From assembly GCA_025531455.1 (NCBI GenBank), contig JAMYHL010000123.1:1-64000 (forward strand): DNA of 64,000 nucleotides, written 5' to 3'. The translations under genes and the position numbers were made by a program. The stretch comes from Apiotrichum sp. Y4204 (Eukaryota; Basidiomycota; Tremellomycetes; Trichosporonales; Trichosporonaceae). Positions 36,859 through 46,765 of the stretch are shown one piece after another (positions within the stretch are counted from its first letter, which is position 1; each line of letters starts with the position of its first letter). Below the pieces are notes generated by a model. That model saw nothing but the letters and a program-made list of their open reading frames with translations. It ran no database searches and was not told where the DNA came from.

Positions 36859-38388
36859 TCAGGCCTTGTGGACAACGAGGATCATGGGGCTACCTGGCGG
36901 CGCCTGAAGCTCATTGGCGTGAGGAACGGGAGATAACGTCTCGTGTCCGCGATACACCATCTTGAAGCTTCCTGGCTCCAAGTCGATACCGTAGAGGTCG
37001 CACTGAGACGAGACCAGGCTGGGCAGGTGCTGGTTGATGTGGAGCGGGCGACCATCGGGTCCGCGACCCCAGTCGGGGTTGAGCCAGTGAACGTCCACCT
37101 CATCGAGACCAGCGACGACAACCTCAGATTCCAGGCTGATGGACGTAACGATGTGATCGACCAAGTTGAACAGGCGCAGGTTGGAGTCGTCCACCGCTGT
37201 AGAGGTGTTCAGACCGACATTGGACTTGCTCCATTGAGTAAAGTCGTACACGACCTTTTTGACACCTTTAACTCGAGTGCGCAGCAGGTGTTCCGTCTCG
37301 CTACCGTCAAACCGATAAATGGCGGTCTTGAGAGAGTCAAACGTGTTTATGTCACGGGGATAGCCGGCTGAGTCGTTGACAAGAAGAACTTCGCCCTTGC
37401 CAGTCACATTGGTGGTAAAGCCCCGCTTGGAGGGAACGTATCGTATATCGCACTTGGCGAGATACTGGACGATATGGCCCAGAAAGTGTGGTCCTGAGAG
37501 GTAGTTGACGTTGATAGGACCTCGGACTTCAATTACACCCCGGCCATAGCGGGAGCCATACTTGCGGATGAAGCGGATAATGCCAGTGTTTTTGGGCAAT
37601 TCGACATGGCGGTGCTTCTTGAACAGGCAGCTGGAAGACGGATACTCGGACAGACGGTAGCCAGCGGCCGTACGGAGCTGAATCTCCCAATGGTCTCCAT
37701 TGTGGACTTCCTCCACGACCAGTTTCTGAAAACTGTCCGTAATCTTCTTGTTGAACATTGAGTTTGTTCCCCGAAACGCCAGTAGAGTCATAAACGGGAG
37801 GCTCAACAGGATGCGTTCCATGACCTCAGGGTGTTTGTTATGGTCGAAAGGAGGCGGACGGGATGGGTTTGCGTCCGGTACTTCATCGTCGATTACAATC
37901 GGGTTGCTCTTCTCTGCAATCTGGTTAGGGGTGCTGTTGAGAGATGCGGAGCGACGTGCATTCCCGGGCTCAGTAAGATGCGTGGCGGCGGGTTGAGTGT
38001 AACTTGGGACAGGAGATACCAGGCGAGGTTTTGGCTCAGGGGTGGCAGGCGTTGCAGCTTGAGATGATTGAGCGGTGTGAAATGGAGTATGACGTGCCGC
38101 GCGTGGCCCGGTAGGGGGCGCAGAACGATGTGCGGCAACCAGAGGGGCACGATGCTCGGCAGGAGCTGCGGCGTAAGGTCCTCCGGGTGCCCTCCAGCGG
38201 TCAACGAGCGCGCTGTGGTTTGGAAAGTGTTCAACAAGTATGCCGTTGTTCTGATAAAGCGGCTGACCGTTCCTGTAGACAGGCTCGCCGTACCGGTCAA
38301 TGACCGGCTTGCGGTCATCTGGGGTGTCGTCTTGATGATAATAGCGTGCGCGTTTTGATGGTGGCCATGGCGGAGAGGAAGGTTGCAT
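36859..38388 (-). CDS. F-box-like protein, paralog A of a divergent pair
   Basis: One exon, 509 residues, starting MQPSSPPWPPSKRARYYH. The first ~160 residues are disordered and Pro/Ala-rich. A SIM-like motif NPIVIDDE lies at about 163-170. A putative F-box-like helix pair follows (about 185-225), with PEVMERILLSLPFMTLLAFRG and then NSMFNKKITDSFQKLVV. The C-terminal ~280 residues form an alpha/beta domain with VVYDFTQWSK and VVAGLDEVDVHWLNP. The domain order and these motifs match the gene at 39456-41840, so the two are paralogs. F-box proteins recruit substrates to SCF ubiquitin ligases. Here the F-box assignment is by pattern only, and the C-terminal domain is unknown to me. Confidence 0.72.
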   Translation of the reverse strand: MQPSSPPWPPSKRARYYHQDDTPDDRKPVIDRYGEPVYRNGQPLYQNNGILVEHFPNHSALVDRWRAPGGPYAAAPAEHRAPLVAAHRSAPPTGPRAARHTPFHTAQSSQAATPATPEPKPRLVSPVPSYTQPAATHLTEPGNARRSASLNSTPNQIAEKSNPIVIDDEVPDANPSRPPPFDHNKHPEVMERILLSLPFMTLLAFRGTNSMFNKKITDSFQKLVVEEVHNGDHWEIQLRTAAGYRLSEYPSSSCLFKKHRHVELPKNTGIIRFIRKYGSRYGRGVIEVRGPINVNYLSGPHFLGHIVQYLAKCDIRYVPSKRGFTTNVTGKGEVLLVNDSAGYPRDINTFDSLKTAIYRFDGSETEHLLRTRVKGVKKVVYDFTQWSKSNVGLNTSTAVDDSNLRLFNLVDHIVTSISLESEVVVAGLDEVDVHWLNPDWGRGPDGRPLHINQHLPSLVSSQCDLYGIDLEPGSFKMVYRGHETLSPVPHANELQAPPGSPMILVVHKA

Positions 38389-39455
38389 AATGCGGGGCAG
38401 AGCGCGATTGGGAGAGGTGCGCGAATGAGTGAACTTCCGGACGAGAGAATTGCTAGACTATCAGTGAGCTTCCACGACAAACATGGTAAACGGAGGCGTC
38501 ATGGGAGACAGAGACAACCAAGGCGAACTCACCAGCTTGATGGGGCAAAGTGATACTGTGTATCCGGTACAGTACGTTGCACGGGTCAAGTAGTCAAGGC
38601 AAAAGTGAGGTGACAATGTCAACAATGCCCCAGCAGGCGCCTGCTACGCCGCAGCTAAGTGATATGAAGTACGGGTCTTGACGCGATTCACACGGAGAAT
38701 GACAGGAAGTTCAAAAGAGAAAAGGAAAAAGAATGAGAGTGGTGAGAAAGGCGAATGATGATGGGATCAAACCGCTCATGTCGGGCAGTCGCGTGTGTGA
38801 GCGCGTGTTTGCGAGGGCTGGATCGTGTGGCCGTGTGGATCGCACGTCCCTCCCTCCAGTCGTTATCCTCCAATCTCGCAGCTCCTTGCTGCCTCGAGGC
38901 CCAGGGCACACAGGACACACACGACAGGAAAACACACTGCATGCACTACTGGTGGGTGAGAGCATGTCTGTCCGACATGATAGCGTGCGGTGCATGCATG
39001 GCAACCCGCAATGGCGACACGCGCGACACGTTGTACATGAGATGGCGCAGACTCTAGAGAGAGAGAAGGGCTATGGTTGGTGGACGTTGGTACGTTGGAC
39101 AGATCGACATTTCTTCTTCCACTCACAATTTTCTCATCCCCCCCGATCCCCCGTCCCCCTTCCACGTCCTCGCAGGATCCACAGTATAACAGTACAACGG
39201 TCCTCCTTTTGCTTTTACCTTCTTTTCTATATTTCTTTCTTAAGACTTTACCTGTTCGCTGTTCCAGTTTTTCTCATACAGGACACTCCGTTCACTGCGT
39301 TACATTACCTGGCGCTCTCGTCACCAAACTTGAATCTTCTCCACCAAGATCATTGCTCTCGAAGACTTCGAGCATCAAAGACAGCTCGTGAGCTCTTCAC
39401 ATGTAATGCTTTACACTAACGTGCAGATTTGCTCTGAGAGCTCTGCGGTTCAACC
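38389..39455. promoter_or_regulatory. Shared divergent promoter of the F-box-like paralogs
   Basis: 1,067 bp separate the two start codons. The region holds no gene. A C/T-rich leader precedes the plus-strand start, and a possible 5' UTR intron acceptor (aacgtgcag) lies about 30 bases before it. Shared regulation of the two paralogs is plausible but unproven. Confidence 0.4.
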
Positions 39456-41840
39456 ATGGCCGGACCGTCGTGGAGAACCTCCTCAGGTTCGACCCTGCCG
39501 CCTCGAGTCTTGAGCCAAGAGGAGTTCGACCAATATGGCGAGGCCTCCAGTGCCGCAAACGGACGAGGCGGCGGGTCTGGAGGTCGTGGTCGCGGTGGCC
39601 GCGGCAGTCGTGGTGGGCGTGGCGGTCGCGGTGGTCGTGGCGGCCGTGGCGGTCGTGGCGGCAATCGTGGAGGAGGAGCCAGTGGACACCAAAACAACAC
39701 TCCGCACGCCTCCCTCAAACGCCCGTACGATTTGGACGAGGAGATGGAACTCGATTCAGACGACGACACCAAATCCGAGAACGACTCGGACTCCCAACGG
39801 CGTAAGAACAAGAAGGCACGGCGGCGCAAGAACAAGGGCAAAGGCAAGGCAAAGGAGAAGGGGAAGGAGAAAGAGAGGGAGCAGTCCACGACGCCCCAAG
39901 CTTCATCATCTGCCGTAACTCTGATTCCATCCGCTGCACCTCGAGCGCCCCATCCTCTTCCCCCACGACCTCAGCAAGCACCGGCTCCCATTCCAGATCC
40001 CTTTAGGGAGCAACTATGGACACCCGAGCCGCGCCGCCCGATCGGCCGTCTTCACACCGAGCCCCCTCCTAATCGCCCGGGGCAGCGGCGCGGTGGAGCA
40101 CCTTTCTCCGTCGGGCGCACACCTGTGAGGCATGTCAACTCGCAGGCTGGCCCCAGTGCATTCCACTCTCAAGCGACCACAGTTCCAGAGCGGAACGCTT
40201 CGCCGTCGCCCACTCTGCAGCGCATCAGCCGTCCGGGTCCGCGTGATTCGATTCCCAGGCCACCTTTCAGGGCACAACACACCCAGTTTGACGAGTACAG
40301 AAGTCGCAGCCCGTCACCTTCCTCCCCTCTTTTTGGAGCTCATCACAATCTGCTACCCATTCCATCTTCTCCAATGCCCCCATCGACTGATCCTCCGTCA
40401 TGTGGCTATAGTGCCATGGAGCCGATCATAGTTGATGACTCTTCCGGGGAGGAAATGGACACAGCGCGTTCCGATCATCAAGTTGAACCCCACGTCGGCC
40501 CTCAAGATCCTTCCGATAAGGAGGATGAAGACAATCACTTGAGCATTCTCTATCCACGACGCCGAGGCCGACATGTTTTCCGAGACCCGTCGAGCGACGA
40601 GGAAGCAGAGGCTTCCGAGGAAGCAGAGGCGGAAGCCTCAGACCCATGGTCCGGAAGCAACCTTCCTCGCAAGCTCGGGAGGCTGGAAACGGGAGAGCAA
40701 ACTCATTGGGGTAGTTCAGCAAAGACTTCCCAACAAGCCCCTCCGCCCACTCGTCCGAAACATACAAAAAATACACAAAAAACGTCAAGTTGGAGCTCGA
40801 CCCGGTCTCGCCGCACACCTCGGACAAAGCCAACCTTGAAGTTCTTGGACCACACGGACCATCCGACCGTTATTCAAAATATCCTACGGTCGGTGTCATT
40901 TGGCACTCTCCTCCGTTTTCGTGGCACCAGCCGCAAGTACAGGGACGAGATCAACAGAAGTTTTCGCCACCTGGTTCTGTGGGAGACGACGGCAACCATT
41001 CACGTAGGGGGAATAAAGATACTCCTTCACCTTTCTACTGCCAAGGGCTACAAGATTATAACGGCCCAATCGCACCTGTGCATCCGCAATTGTCGCGCTA
41101 ATTCGTTCTTCCACCCCACTACCGAACGAATCATCAGATTCCTCCTAAAAATAAATTCCTACGTGACTGTCGATCTCAGAGGCGGATTCGCAAACAACTT
41201 CGACGACAAATGCCACCTGCTGCTCGACATCTTGGCCCTTCTAGGACCCCGTATTGAGTATCAACGCCTTGTGCCAGGATTCGACCGAGCTATGTGCGAA
41301 CATATTGGCGGTCGACCGCACACCATCGTTCTGCCGCACAATCACATTGCCGATGTGCTACAGGTTACTGGGGGAGAGGGCTCGGTCCGCACCGTCATTT
41401 ACCCGTTCGACGGCAATGAAGGAGCCGTTCCCTTGAAAACACACTTTCGCAATGTCCACACGCTCGTATTCGACTTTACGCCGTGGACGCGTATCAAGCC
41501 TAGAAGTAAAAACTTCCGTGGCGACTCCGAGTCCCCTCGCCTTGAGCGGCTTACTCGCATTGCCTGCGAAGCGATCAAAGACGGTTGCGAGGATATCATT
41601 GTGGCAGGAATGGACGAAGTCGACGCTCATTGGCTGCATCCAGGTATCCCGACCGCCCCAAATCTAAAAAAGTCGACTCCGCACGTTTTTGAACTGTTTA
41701 AGAAGTATGTGCGCGAGCAGTGCTTCCGTAGCGCCATCGATCAGCCTGGCCCAGATGTCATCAAGTTCATGCACCGCGGAGATTGCGGTCTCAACAGGCT
41801 CAAGTATTTTCGCTCTCAGCGTGGCGACGATCAGAGTTAG
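39456..41840 (+). CDS. F-box-like protein with RGG-rich N-terminus, paralog B
   Basis: One exon, 794 residues. Residues ~29-70 are a run of RGG repeats, typical of RNA- or G-quadruplex-binding and arginine-methylated regions. An acidic/basic low-complexity part follows, including a lysine-rich KNKGKGKAKEKGKEKERE patch. A SIM-like EPIIVDDSSGEEMD lies near 321. From ~464 the protein aligns with the gene at 36859-38388: HPTVIQNILRSVSFGTLLRF, then RGTSRKYRDEINRSFRHLVL, LVFDFTPWTR and IVAGMDEVDAHWLHPG. So the pair shares a core but differs in its N-terminal half. I recognise no named family. Confidence 0.72.
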   Translation: MAGPSWRTSSGSTLPPRVLSQEEFDQYGEASSAANGRGGGSGGRGRGGRGSRGGRGGRGGRGGRGGRGGNRGGGASGHQNNTPHASLKRPYDLDEEMELDSDDDTKSENDSDSQRRKNKKARRRKNKGKGKAKEKGKEKEREQSTTPQASSSAVTLIPSAAPRAPHPLPPRPQQAPAPIPDPFREQLWTPEPRRPIGRLHTEPPPNRPGQRRGGAPFSVGRTPVRHVNSQAGPSAFHSQATTVPERNASPSPTLQRISRPGPRDSIPRPPFRAQHTQFDEYRSRSPSPSSPLFGAHHNLLPIPSSPMPPSTDPPSCGYSAMEPIIVDDSSGEEMDTARSDHQVEPHVGPQDPSDKEDEDNHLSILYPRRRGRHVFRDPSSDEEAEASEEAEAEASDPWSGSNLPRKLGRLETGEQTHWGSSAKTSQQAPPPTRPKHTKNTQKTSSWSSTRSRRTPRTKPTLKFLDHTDHPTVIQNILRSVSFGTLLRFRGTSRKYRDEINRSFRHLVLWETTATIHVGGIKILLHLSTAKGYKIITAQSHLCIRNCRANSFFHPTTERIIRFLLKINSYVTVDLRGGFANNFDDKCHLLLDILALLGPRIEYQRLVPGFDRAMCEHIGGRPHTIVLPHNHIADVLQVTGGEGSVRTVIYPFDGNEGAVPLKTHFRNVHTLVFDFTPWTRIKPRSKNFRGDSESPRLERLTRIACEAIKDGCEDIIVAGMDEVDAHWLHPGIPTAPNLKKSTPHVFELFKKYVREQCFRSAIDQPGPDVIKFMHRGDCGLNRLKYFRSQRGDDQS

Positions 41841-41998
41841 GGGGAATTGATGAGTGAAAGAACAATATACTATCAGTGGAGAACGTTTACAGTACCTACT
41901 CTTGTGTAGACATCAGACATGCACAGACGTGTCTGACCTCGTTTACGAAATGGCACTGCCGCTCATGCCACACTGGAAGCTCGTTGTGCTCGAAGCTT

Positions 41999-42024
41999 GG
42001 GGGGGGGGGCGGGGGGAGGGGTGG
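41999..42024 (+). other. G-quadruplex-type G-tract
   Basis: Eleven consecutive Gs (41999-42009), then runs of six and four Gs, interrupted by single C and A, and a trailing GG after one T. It fits the pattern of at least four close G-runs and could fold on the plus strand. It lies between the F-box-like gene and REX3. Confidence 0.6.
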
Positions 42025-42035
42025 TTGTGATTTTG

Positions 42036-42054
42036 TCACGTGATGCTGACGTCA
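42036..42054 (+). promoter_or_regulatory. CACGTG box and CRE palindrome before REX3
   Basis: TCACGTGA is at 42036-42043 (CACGTG core at 42037-42042), and TGACGTCA at 42047-42054, about 120-140 bases before the REX3 ATG. These are canonical bHLH and bZIP/CRE-type binding sites. The factor bound is unknown. Confidence 0.45.
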
Positions 42055-42174
42055 ATCGATTTCCTGTCAAAACCCATCAGCGAGTCCCTCTGTGCCCTCT
42101 GCCTAACCAACACCAACAATATCACCATTCACATTCCCACACCACCCATTATCTATCTCTTTCCACCAGCCCAG

Positions 42175-43794
42175 ATGAGCTACTCGTCTCGTCCCGGGGC
42201 CGCCAGGCCATCGACATCTGAGCCTACCCGGCCAGCAAAACGAGCGCGGCCCAACGCCGCCGCCTCCTCCGCACCTGCGCGCGTTGAGAAGCCCATCGAC
42301 CCGAGCGCGCCCCCGATGCTCCGCGTCGGGCGGACCACTCCACAGCCCGTGTCCGACCGCCAGAAGGGCCGTAAGTCTACTATCTAGTCTGTGCTGATGT
42401 GAGTGCGCACGCTCTTTACGCAGTACCAGAAACTGTACTCTGGTATCGCGCACCTCAACCCGACCCTTGCGCACGAGTCGGCGCTCGCACAGGAAGGGGA
42501 GACGTCCGCGTCGACGGCCAACCTCCGCGCATACAAGCTCGCCATTCACCAGGCGGCCGTGAGCATCTCGAAGCGTCCGCCGCCCGACTCGCTGAACCAC
42601 TCGTCGATTGGGACCGTGCGTGAGGTGCGCGCAGCACAGGAGGCTGAGGCGATTGCAAAGGTGCGCCCCGAATGCTGACGCCATCGACGCTCGGGAATGC
42701 GCTAACGTACAGGAGAGCCAGATTACGCCCGAGGTACTCAAGGCGTTCTGCATACCACAAGAAGACATGGTCAAGTGGGGCTATCCGGACCCTTCAGATC
42801 CCGAGATTCAATCACCCACGCCACGCGCGAGTGGCAAGACGGCGGAAGGCGAGCGTCGCCTATGCGACCGGTGTAAGGTCGAGTTTGTCGTGAGCGCCGA
42901 CGCACCGCGTGACTGCATGTACCACCACGGGCGGACGGCGCCGGAGCGCGTCGACGGGCGCCGCATGTGGATGTACTCGTGCTGCAAAGCCGAGCGCGGG
43001 TCGGCCGGGTGCGAAGAGGGCGTGCATGTCATTTCGGACCGGGACGACGACAAGAAGCTCGCCGAGGTGGTCGCGTACATGAAGACCGAGGATGTCGTCA
43101 AGGACAAAGATAGGGACGCGGTGGTGGACGTTGTCGCGCTCGACTGCGAGATGGTCTGTGAGTTGTTTGGACCAATATGCAACTGACGCCAGCGACGACG
43201 GCAGGGCTTGCGCTCGCGCGCCTCTCGATCGTGGGCGAGGACGGCGCGCCTCTCCTGGATGAATTTGTGCGGCCACCCGCGCCGATTCTGTACGTTATTT
43301 AAGAGGCTGAGCAGCTGACAGTAGCGACTACAACACGCGTTTCTCCGGTGTCACCGAGGACGACATAAAGGGCGCAGTCATGGACCTCGCGCAGGTCCGC
43401 GCGGCAGCGTGCTCGTTCATCGGCCCGGACACAGTTATTGTCGGCCATGGGTGAGCTGCCAGGTAGATACGAGCTGACCGCAGGCTCGAGAACGACATGC
43501 GCGCGCTGCGCCTCATACACCCCCGCGTGATCGATACCGCCGTCGTGAGTACAGAACTAAGGTGGCGGTCTCTGATCGCAGTTATTCCCACACGACAAGG
43601 GACGCCCGTACCGCCGTGCGCTTCGTGATTTGTGAGTTTGGCTTCCGAGCAGTGCTCACACCAGGGTCAAGGAGAAGCTTGGCTACTTCATCCAGGCGGG
43701 GACGTCAGTCGCGGCGCACGACTCGATGGAGGATGCGCGCGCGACGCTCGAGCTCGTGCGCTGGAAGGTGCGCGACGACAAAAAGGTGCCATAG
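42175..43794 (+). CDS. REX3: RNA exonuclease 3, DEDDh family
   Basis: Eight exons (42175-42370, 42404-42660, 42713-43157, 43193-43289, 43322-43450, 43484-43544, 43582-43631, 43665-43794) encode 454 residues. The first intron is only 33 nt, and it is needed to join RQKG to LRTLFTQYQKLYSGI, a conserved-looking helix. A Cys/His cluster (CDRC, CMYHH, CCKAE, GCEEG) at about 205-260 is the zinc-binding region of this family. The exonuclease motifs follow: ALDCEMV (~292), GLENDMRAL (~373) and HDSMEDAR (~430), giving the DEDDh catalytic set. Rex3 trims 3' ends of RNase MRP RNA, 5S and other small RNAs in the nucleus. An in-frame ATG at 42040 is also possible. I prefer 42175. Confidence 0.93.
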
Positions 43795-44078
43795 GGACAG
43801 AGTTGCTTTATACAGAGGTGAGGAGTAATCAGCGACAGATACGTATGGCGAGACGGCACTTTCAGTTACAGTGAGCAACACCACAGTGGGGTCAATCGAT
43901 TGCAAACATGTACTATATGCATGACACATAGGGTTATGGATAGGATGACGGGTGACAGAGACAATGGTACTATGTGGGGACAAGGGTAGTGCGTGGTCGG
44001 CGGCGGACGAGACGGGCATTGAGGCCGGGAATTTCATCTGGATTATGGGTCGTGCGTGTCGAGGCCAATCAGCAGTGC

Positions 44079-45037
44079 TCACGTCGACTGCGTGCCACGC
44101 ATGAGAGTGAGCAGGTTGACCTGCGCCTGCTTGGCGGTCTGCATGGTGGCGGCCACCTCCTCGGTCCATTCTTCGGCCTTGACGCTGGCATCCTCAAAGT
44201 GGGTGTTGACGTGGAGGAGACGCTCACAGAGCTCGTCACGAACCTTGCGGGCGGCCTCGACCTGGGCAAGGAGGTCGGCTATGACACGGTCCTGGTTGGC
44301 GAGGTTGCCCTCGGCCTCTTCGCGCTTGCCGAGCCAGTCCTCGAGCGCGAGGTTGGCCTTGTTGAGCTGATTGCGAGCGTTCATCTCTGCGACTTCGGCA
44401 TTGGAGCGGGCAATCTGAGCCTGTGCAATTGCGTCATTGTCGAGCTCAGCGCTTTGCTGCACCATGCGCTTGCTGCGCATGGACGACATGGAGAGACGGT
44501 GGGGCGAGCGCGGCATGCCCGCCATGCTGGCGACAGACGGCGCGCGCTCGGCGCGGTCGAGGAGCTCGGCCTTTTGTGGGGGCTGCATGACAGTGCCCGA
44601 GCGCAGACGCTTCGAGGCCTCGTCGGTACTGTAGTGAGAGTTAGTGCTGATGGCGACATAGTGTTGGCAACAACTGCGAACACCCCGGCGAGCGCGGTGC
44701 AGTAGTCGTGGAGGGTGAAGGGTACTCACGCGTCGGTGTTCTTGCGCTTGCCGGCGCCGGGGGTGGGGCTGAACGCGCGCTCGAGCTTGGGGTTGGTGGT
44801 GGGGGACGGGGAAGGCGAGGCGTCGGCCGCGGCGTCGCCGTTGCCGTTGGAAGCACCGTTTGAGCCGTTGGCGGCACCATTACCGTTCACGCCGTTGCCG
44901 TTGGAGAAGAGGCCCTTGGCGGCGGCACGGTCGGCGGCGCGGTCGGCGGCGGCGGCAGCAGCGGCGCCGCGGTCGGTCTTACTGCGCATCTTGTCCTTCT
45001 TGTCCTTTGGGGTTGTGAGCATGTCCCAGATGCCCAT
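44079..45037 (-). CDS. Coiled-coil protein, function unknown
   Basis: Two exons (45037-44730, 44628-44079) give 285 residues. It starts MGIWDMLTTPKDKKDKMRSK, then has Ala- and Asn/Gly-rich low complexity (NGNGVNGNGAANGSNG), Ser/Pro sites and a basic GAGKRKNTD patch. From about residue 155 to the end it is a continuous amphipathic coiled coil (NAEVAEMNARNQLNKANL, ADLLAQVEAARKVRDEL, AATMQTAKQAQVNLLTLMRG). The gene is convergent with REX3, 284 bp apart. I recognise no family. The N-terminal aromatic motif might anchor to membrane if processed, but this is speculation. Confidence 0.72.
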
Positions 45038-45990
45038 TGGCGTGGCGATGGGGATGGACGCGAGAACGCGGAGTGGCGGGGGGTGATGAGAGGGAGAGTG
45101 GAGAGTGGTGGGAGTGAAAATTAGAGGGAGGAGGCGGGGATAGAAGCACGAGGGGGGCGCAATCAGAGCAAAACTGTGGTGTGGGGTGGTGTGGTGTGTA
45201 TAAGGACAGCGAGATGCAGAATGTAGCGTGTAGAAGTGTGTGTGGGACAGGACAAGCGGGCGCACAGTTTAGTACAGGGACGTTCAAGGGGCTCCGGGGC
45301 CAGGTGCGAACGCGCTCACGAGAGACCAAGCAAGAAGCAAAGAGTCGATCTAGCGAGAGTGCGTGCAGAAGGTTTGAACGATCGTACTGCGTTTGTGCGC
45401 GAGCAAGAGGAAGGGAGAAAGTGCAACTGAGGAGAAGAGAGAGGATGACGATGGAGAGACGATGGAAAGCAATCCTCAAGAAACTCACACAAAGACAAAG
45501 ACACACACACAACACACGCTGCCAGCCAGGGACTGGCACAGGGAACCCAGACGCGCATCCCAACTTTTGGGCTGGGGCTTCTCTGCTTCTGACGCGCTCT
45601 CTGACGCGCACTCCACACACACACGCGTGCCTTAGAGGCGGCAGTCGCCGCTGGCTTTAGTGCACAGCAGTTCTCGTCGTCGCCACTGCCTTGCAAATGC
45701 GTTCAATGCATAGACTGCTGCTACATCGAGTGATGCACAGAAGATGGAATACGTACGTGCTACAGCGTATGCATACAGTAGAAGTAGTGTAGATGGTAAG
45801 CAGTAGTATATAGTAGGGTAATCTCTTGTATTATGGTTGATTACGATCTCAGTCCAAGGGAATTAGATTGCTGGTAATACTTTGCCACCCGCCGATTATG
45901 GCGCCGATTCTGGTGCCTCTAGGGTAATAATGGATTAAGATTAGGTAGCGATTAGGATAGCTTGATGCAATATGCAATTTGATGCGGCGA
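45038..45990. other. Intergenic region, 5' and 3' flanks of minus-strand genes
   Basis: Contains the promoter of the coiled-coil gene and the 3' flank of the membrane-protein gene. Overlapping frames on both strands lack start context and domains. Short acacac runs occur near 45490-45530. Confidence 0.5.
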
Positions 45991-46765
45991 TTAGGCTTGC
46001 TCCATCTGCCAGTGCTTGGTCTCGGGCGTGCCCGTCGATCCCGCGACACTCGCCGGCGCCGGCGATGGGGCGAGCTGCGCGAGCTCCATGATGGACATCT
46101 TGACCGGCGCCCGCGTGTGCTGGTATCGCATGAAGCGCACAATCATGAGGCCGAGAGTCTGGGATCAGAATCATTCACAGCAGTGTGTGTGGGAATCTCA
46201 GATGCAGAAAGCTGCACTCACAGCCAGAGGGGCGATCCACATGAACACAAAGCCGGCGAGTGGCACGGTGCAGTTGTGCTTGAGCGACGAGACGCTCGTG
46301 TTCAGCCGGTTCGACAGGCGGCGGCACTGGTCAAAGTCCTGCGCGATCGTGCACCCATACCCCGCCATCGCGATGCCGGCAAGCACAAGCGGCGTCATCC
46401 ACAGCATGTCGGAGAAGAGCGAGGTGAATCGCGAGCGCGGCTTGACGTGTGTGACCACGAGACTGGGGTTAGATATATCAGAACTACTATGTTTGGCTCT
46501 CGCTCTCCTCACCTTGAGATGAAGAAGCATGCCGCTATGTACGCGACGACTGCGGCGCCGATCATCGGCCCAAAATGCGCCGACATGATAATCTCTGCCC
46601 ATTAGCCCGAACCTTTTCCGCTATCTCACCATTCGCGCCCGCGACGCTCATCGCCGCAATGTTGAGCGACCCGGCGACGAGCCAGAGCACGATCATTGCG
46701 CCGTCCTCGGATCCACGGACTCGCTGCTGGCGCAAAAGGGCGGTGTGGTAGTTTGGTACGGACAT
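45991..46765 (-). CDS. Four-helix membrane protein of unknown function
   Basis: Four exons (46765-46630, 46594-46513, 46462-46222, 46158-45991) join to 208 residues. Four hydrophobic segments are visible: MIVLWLVAGSLNIAAMSVAG, FGPMIGAAVVAYIAACFFIS, MLWMTPLVLAGIAMAGYGC and PLAGFVFMWIAPLATLGLMI. Between helices 3 and 4 is a polar loop with two cysteines and an NxS/T site (NCTV). A short C-terminal tail follows. The shape resembles MARVEL- or Sur7-like tetraspans, but no signature confirms either. The intron positions close exactly, which supports the model. Confidence 0.72.
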
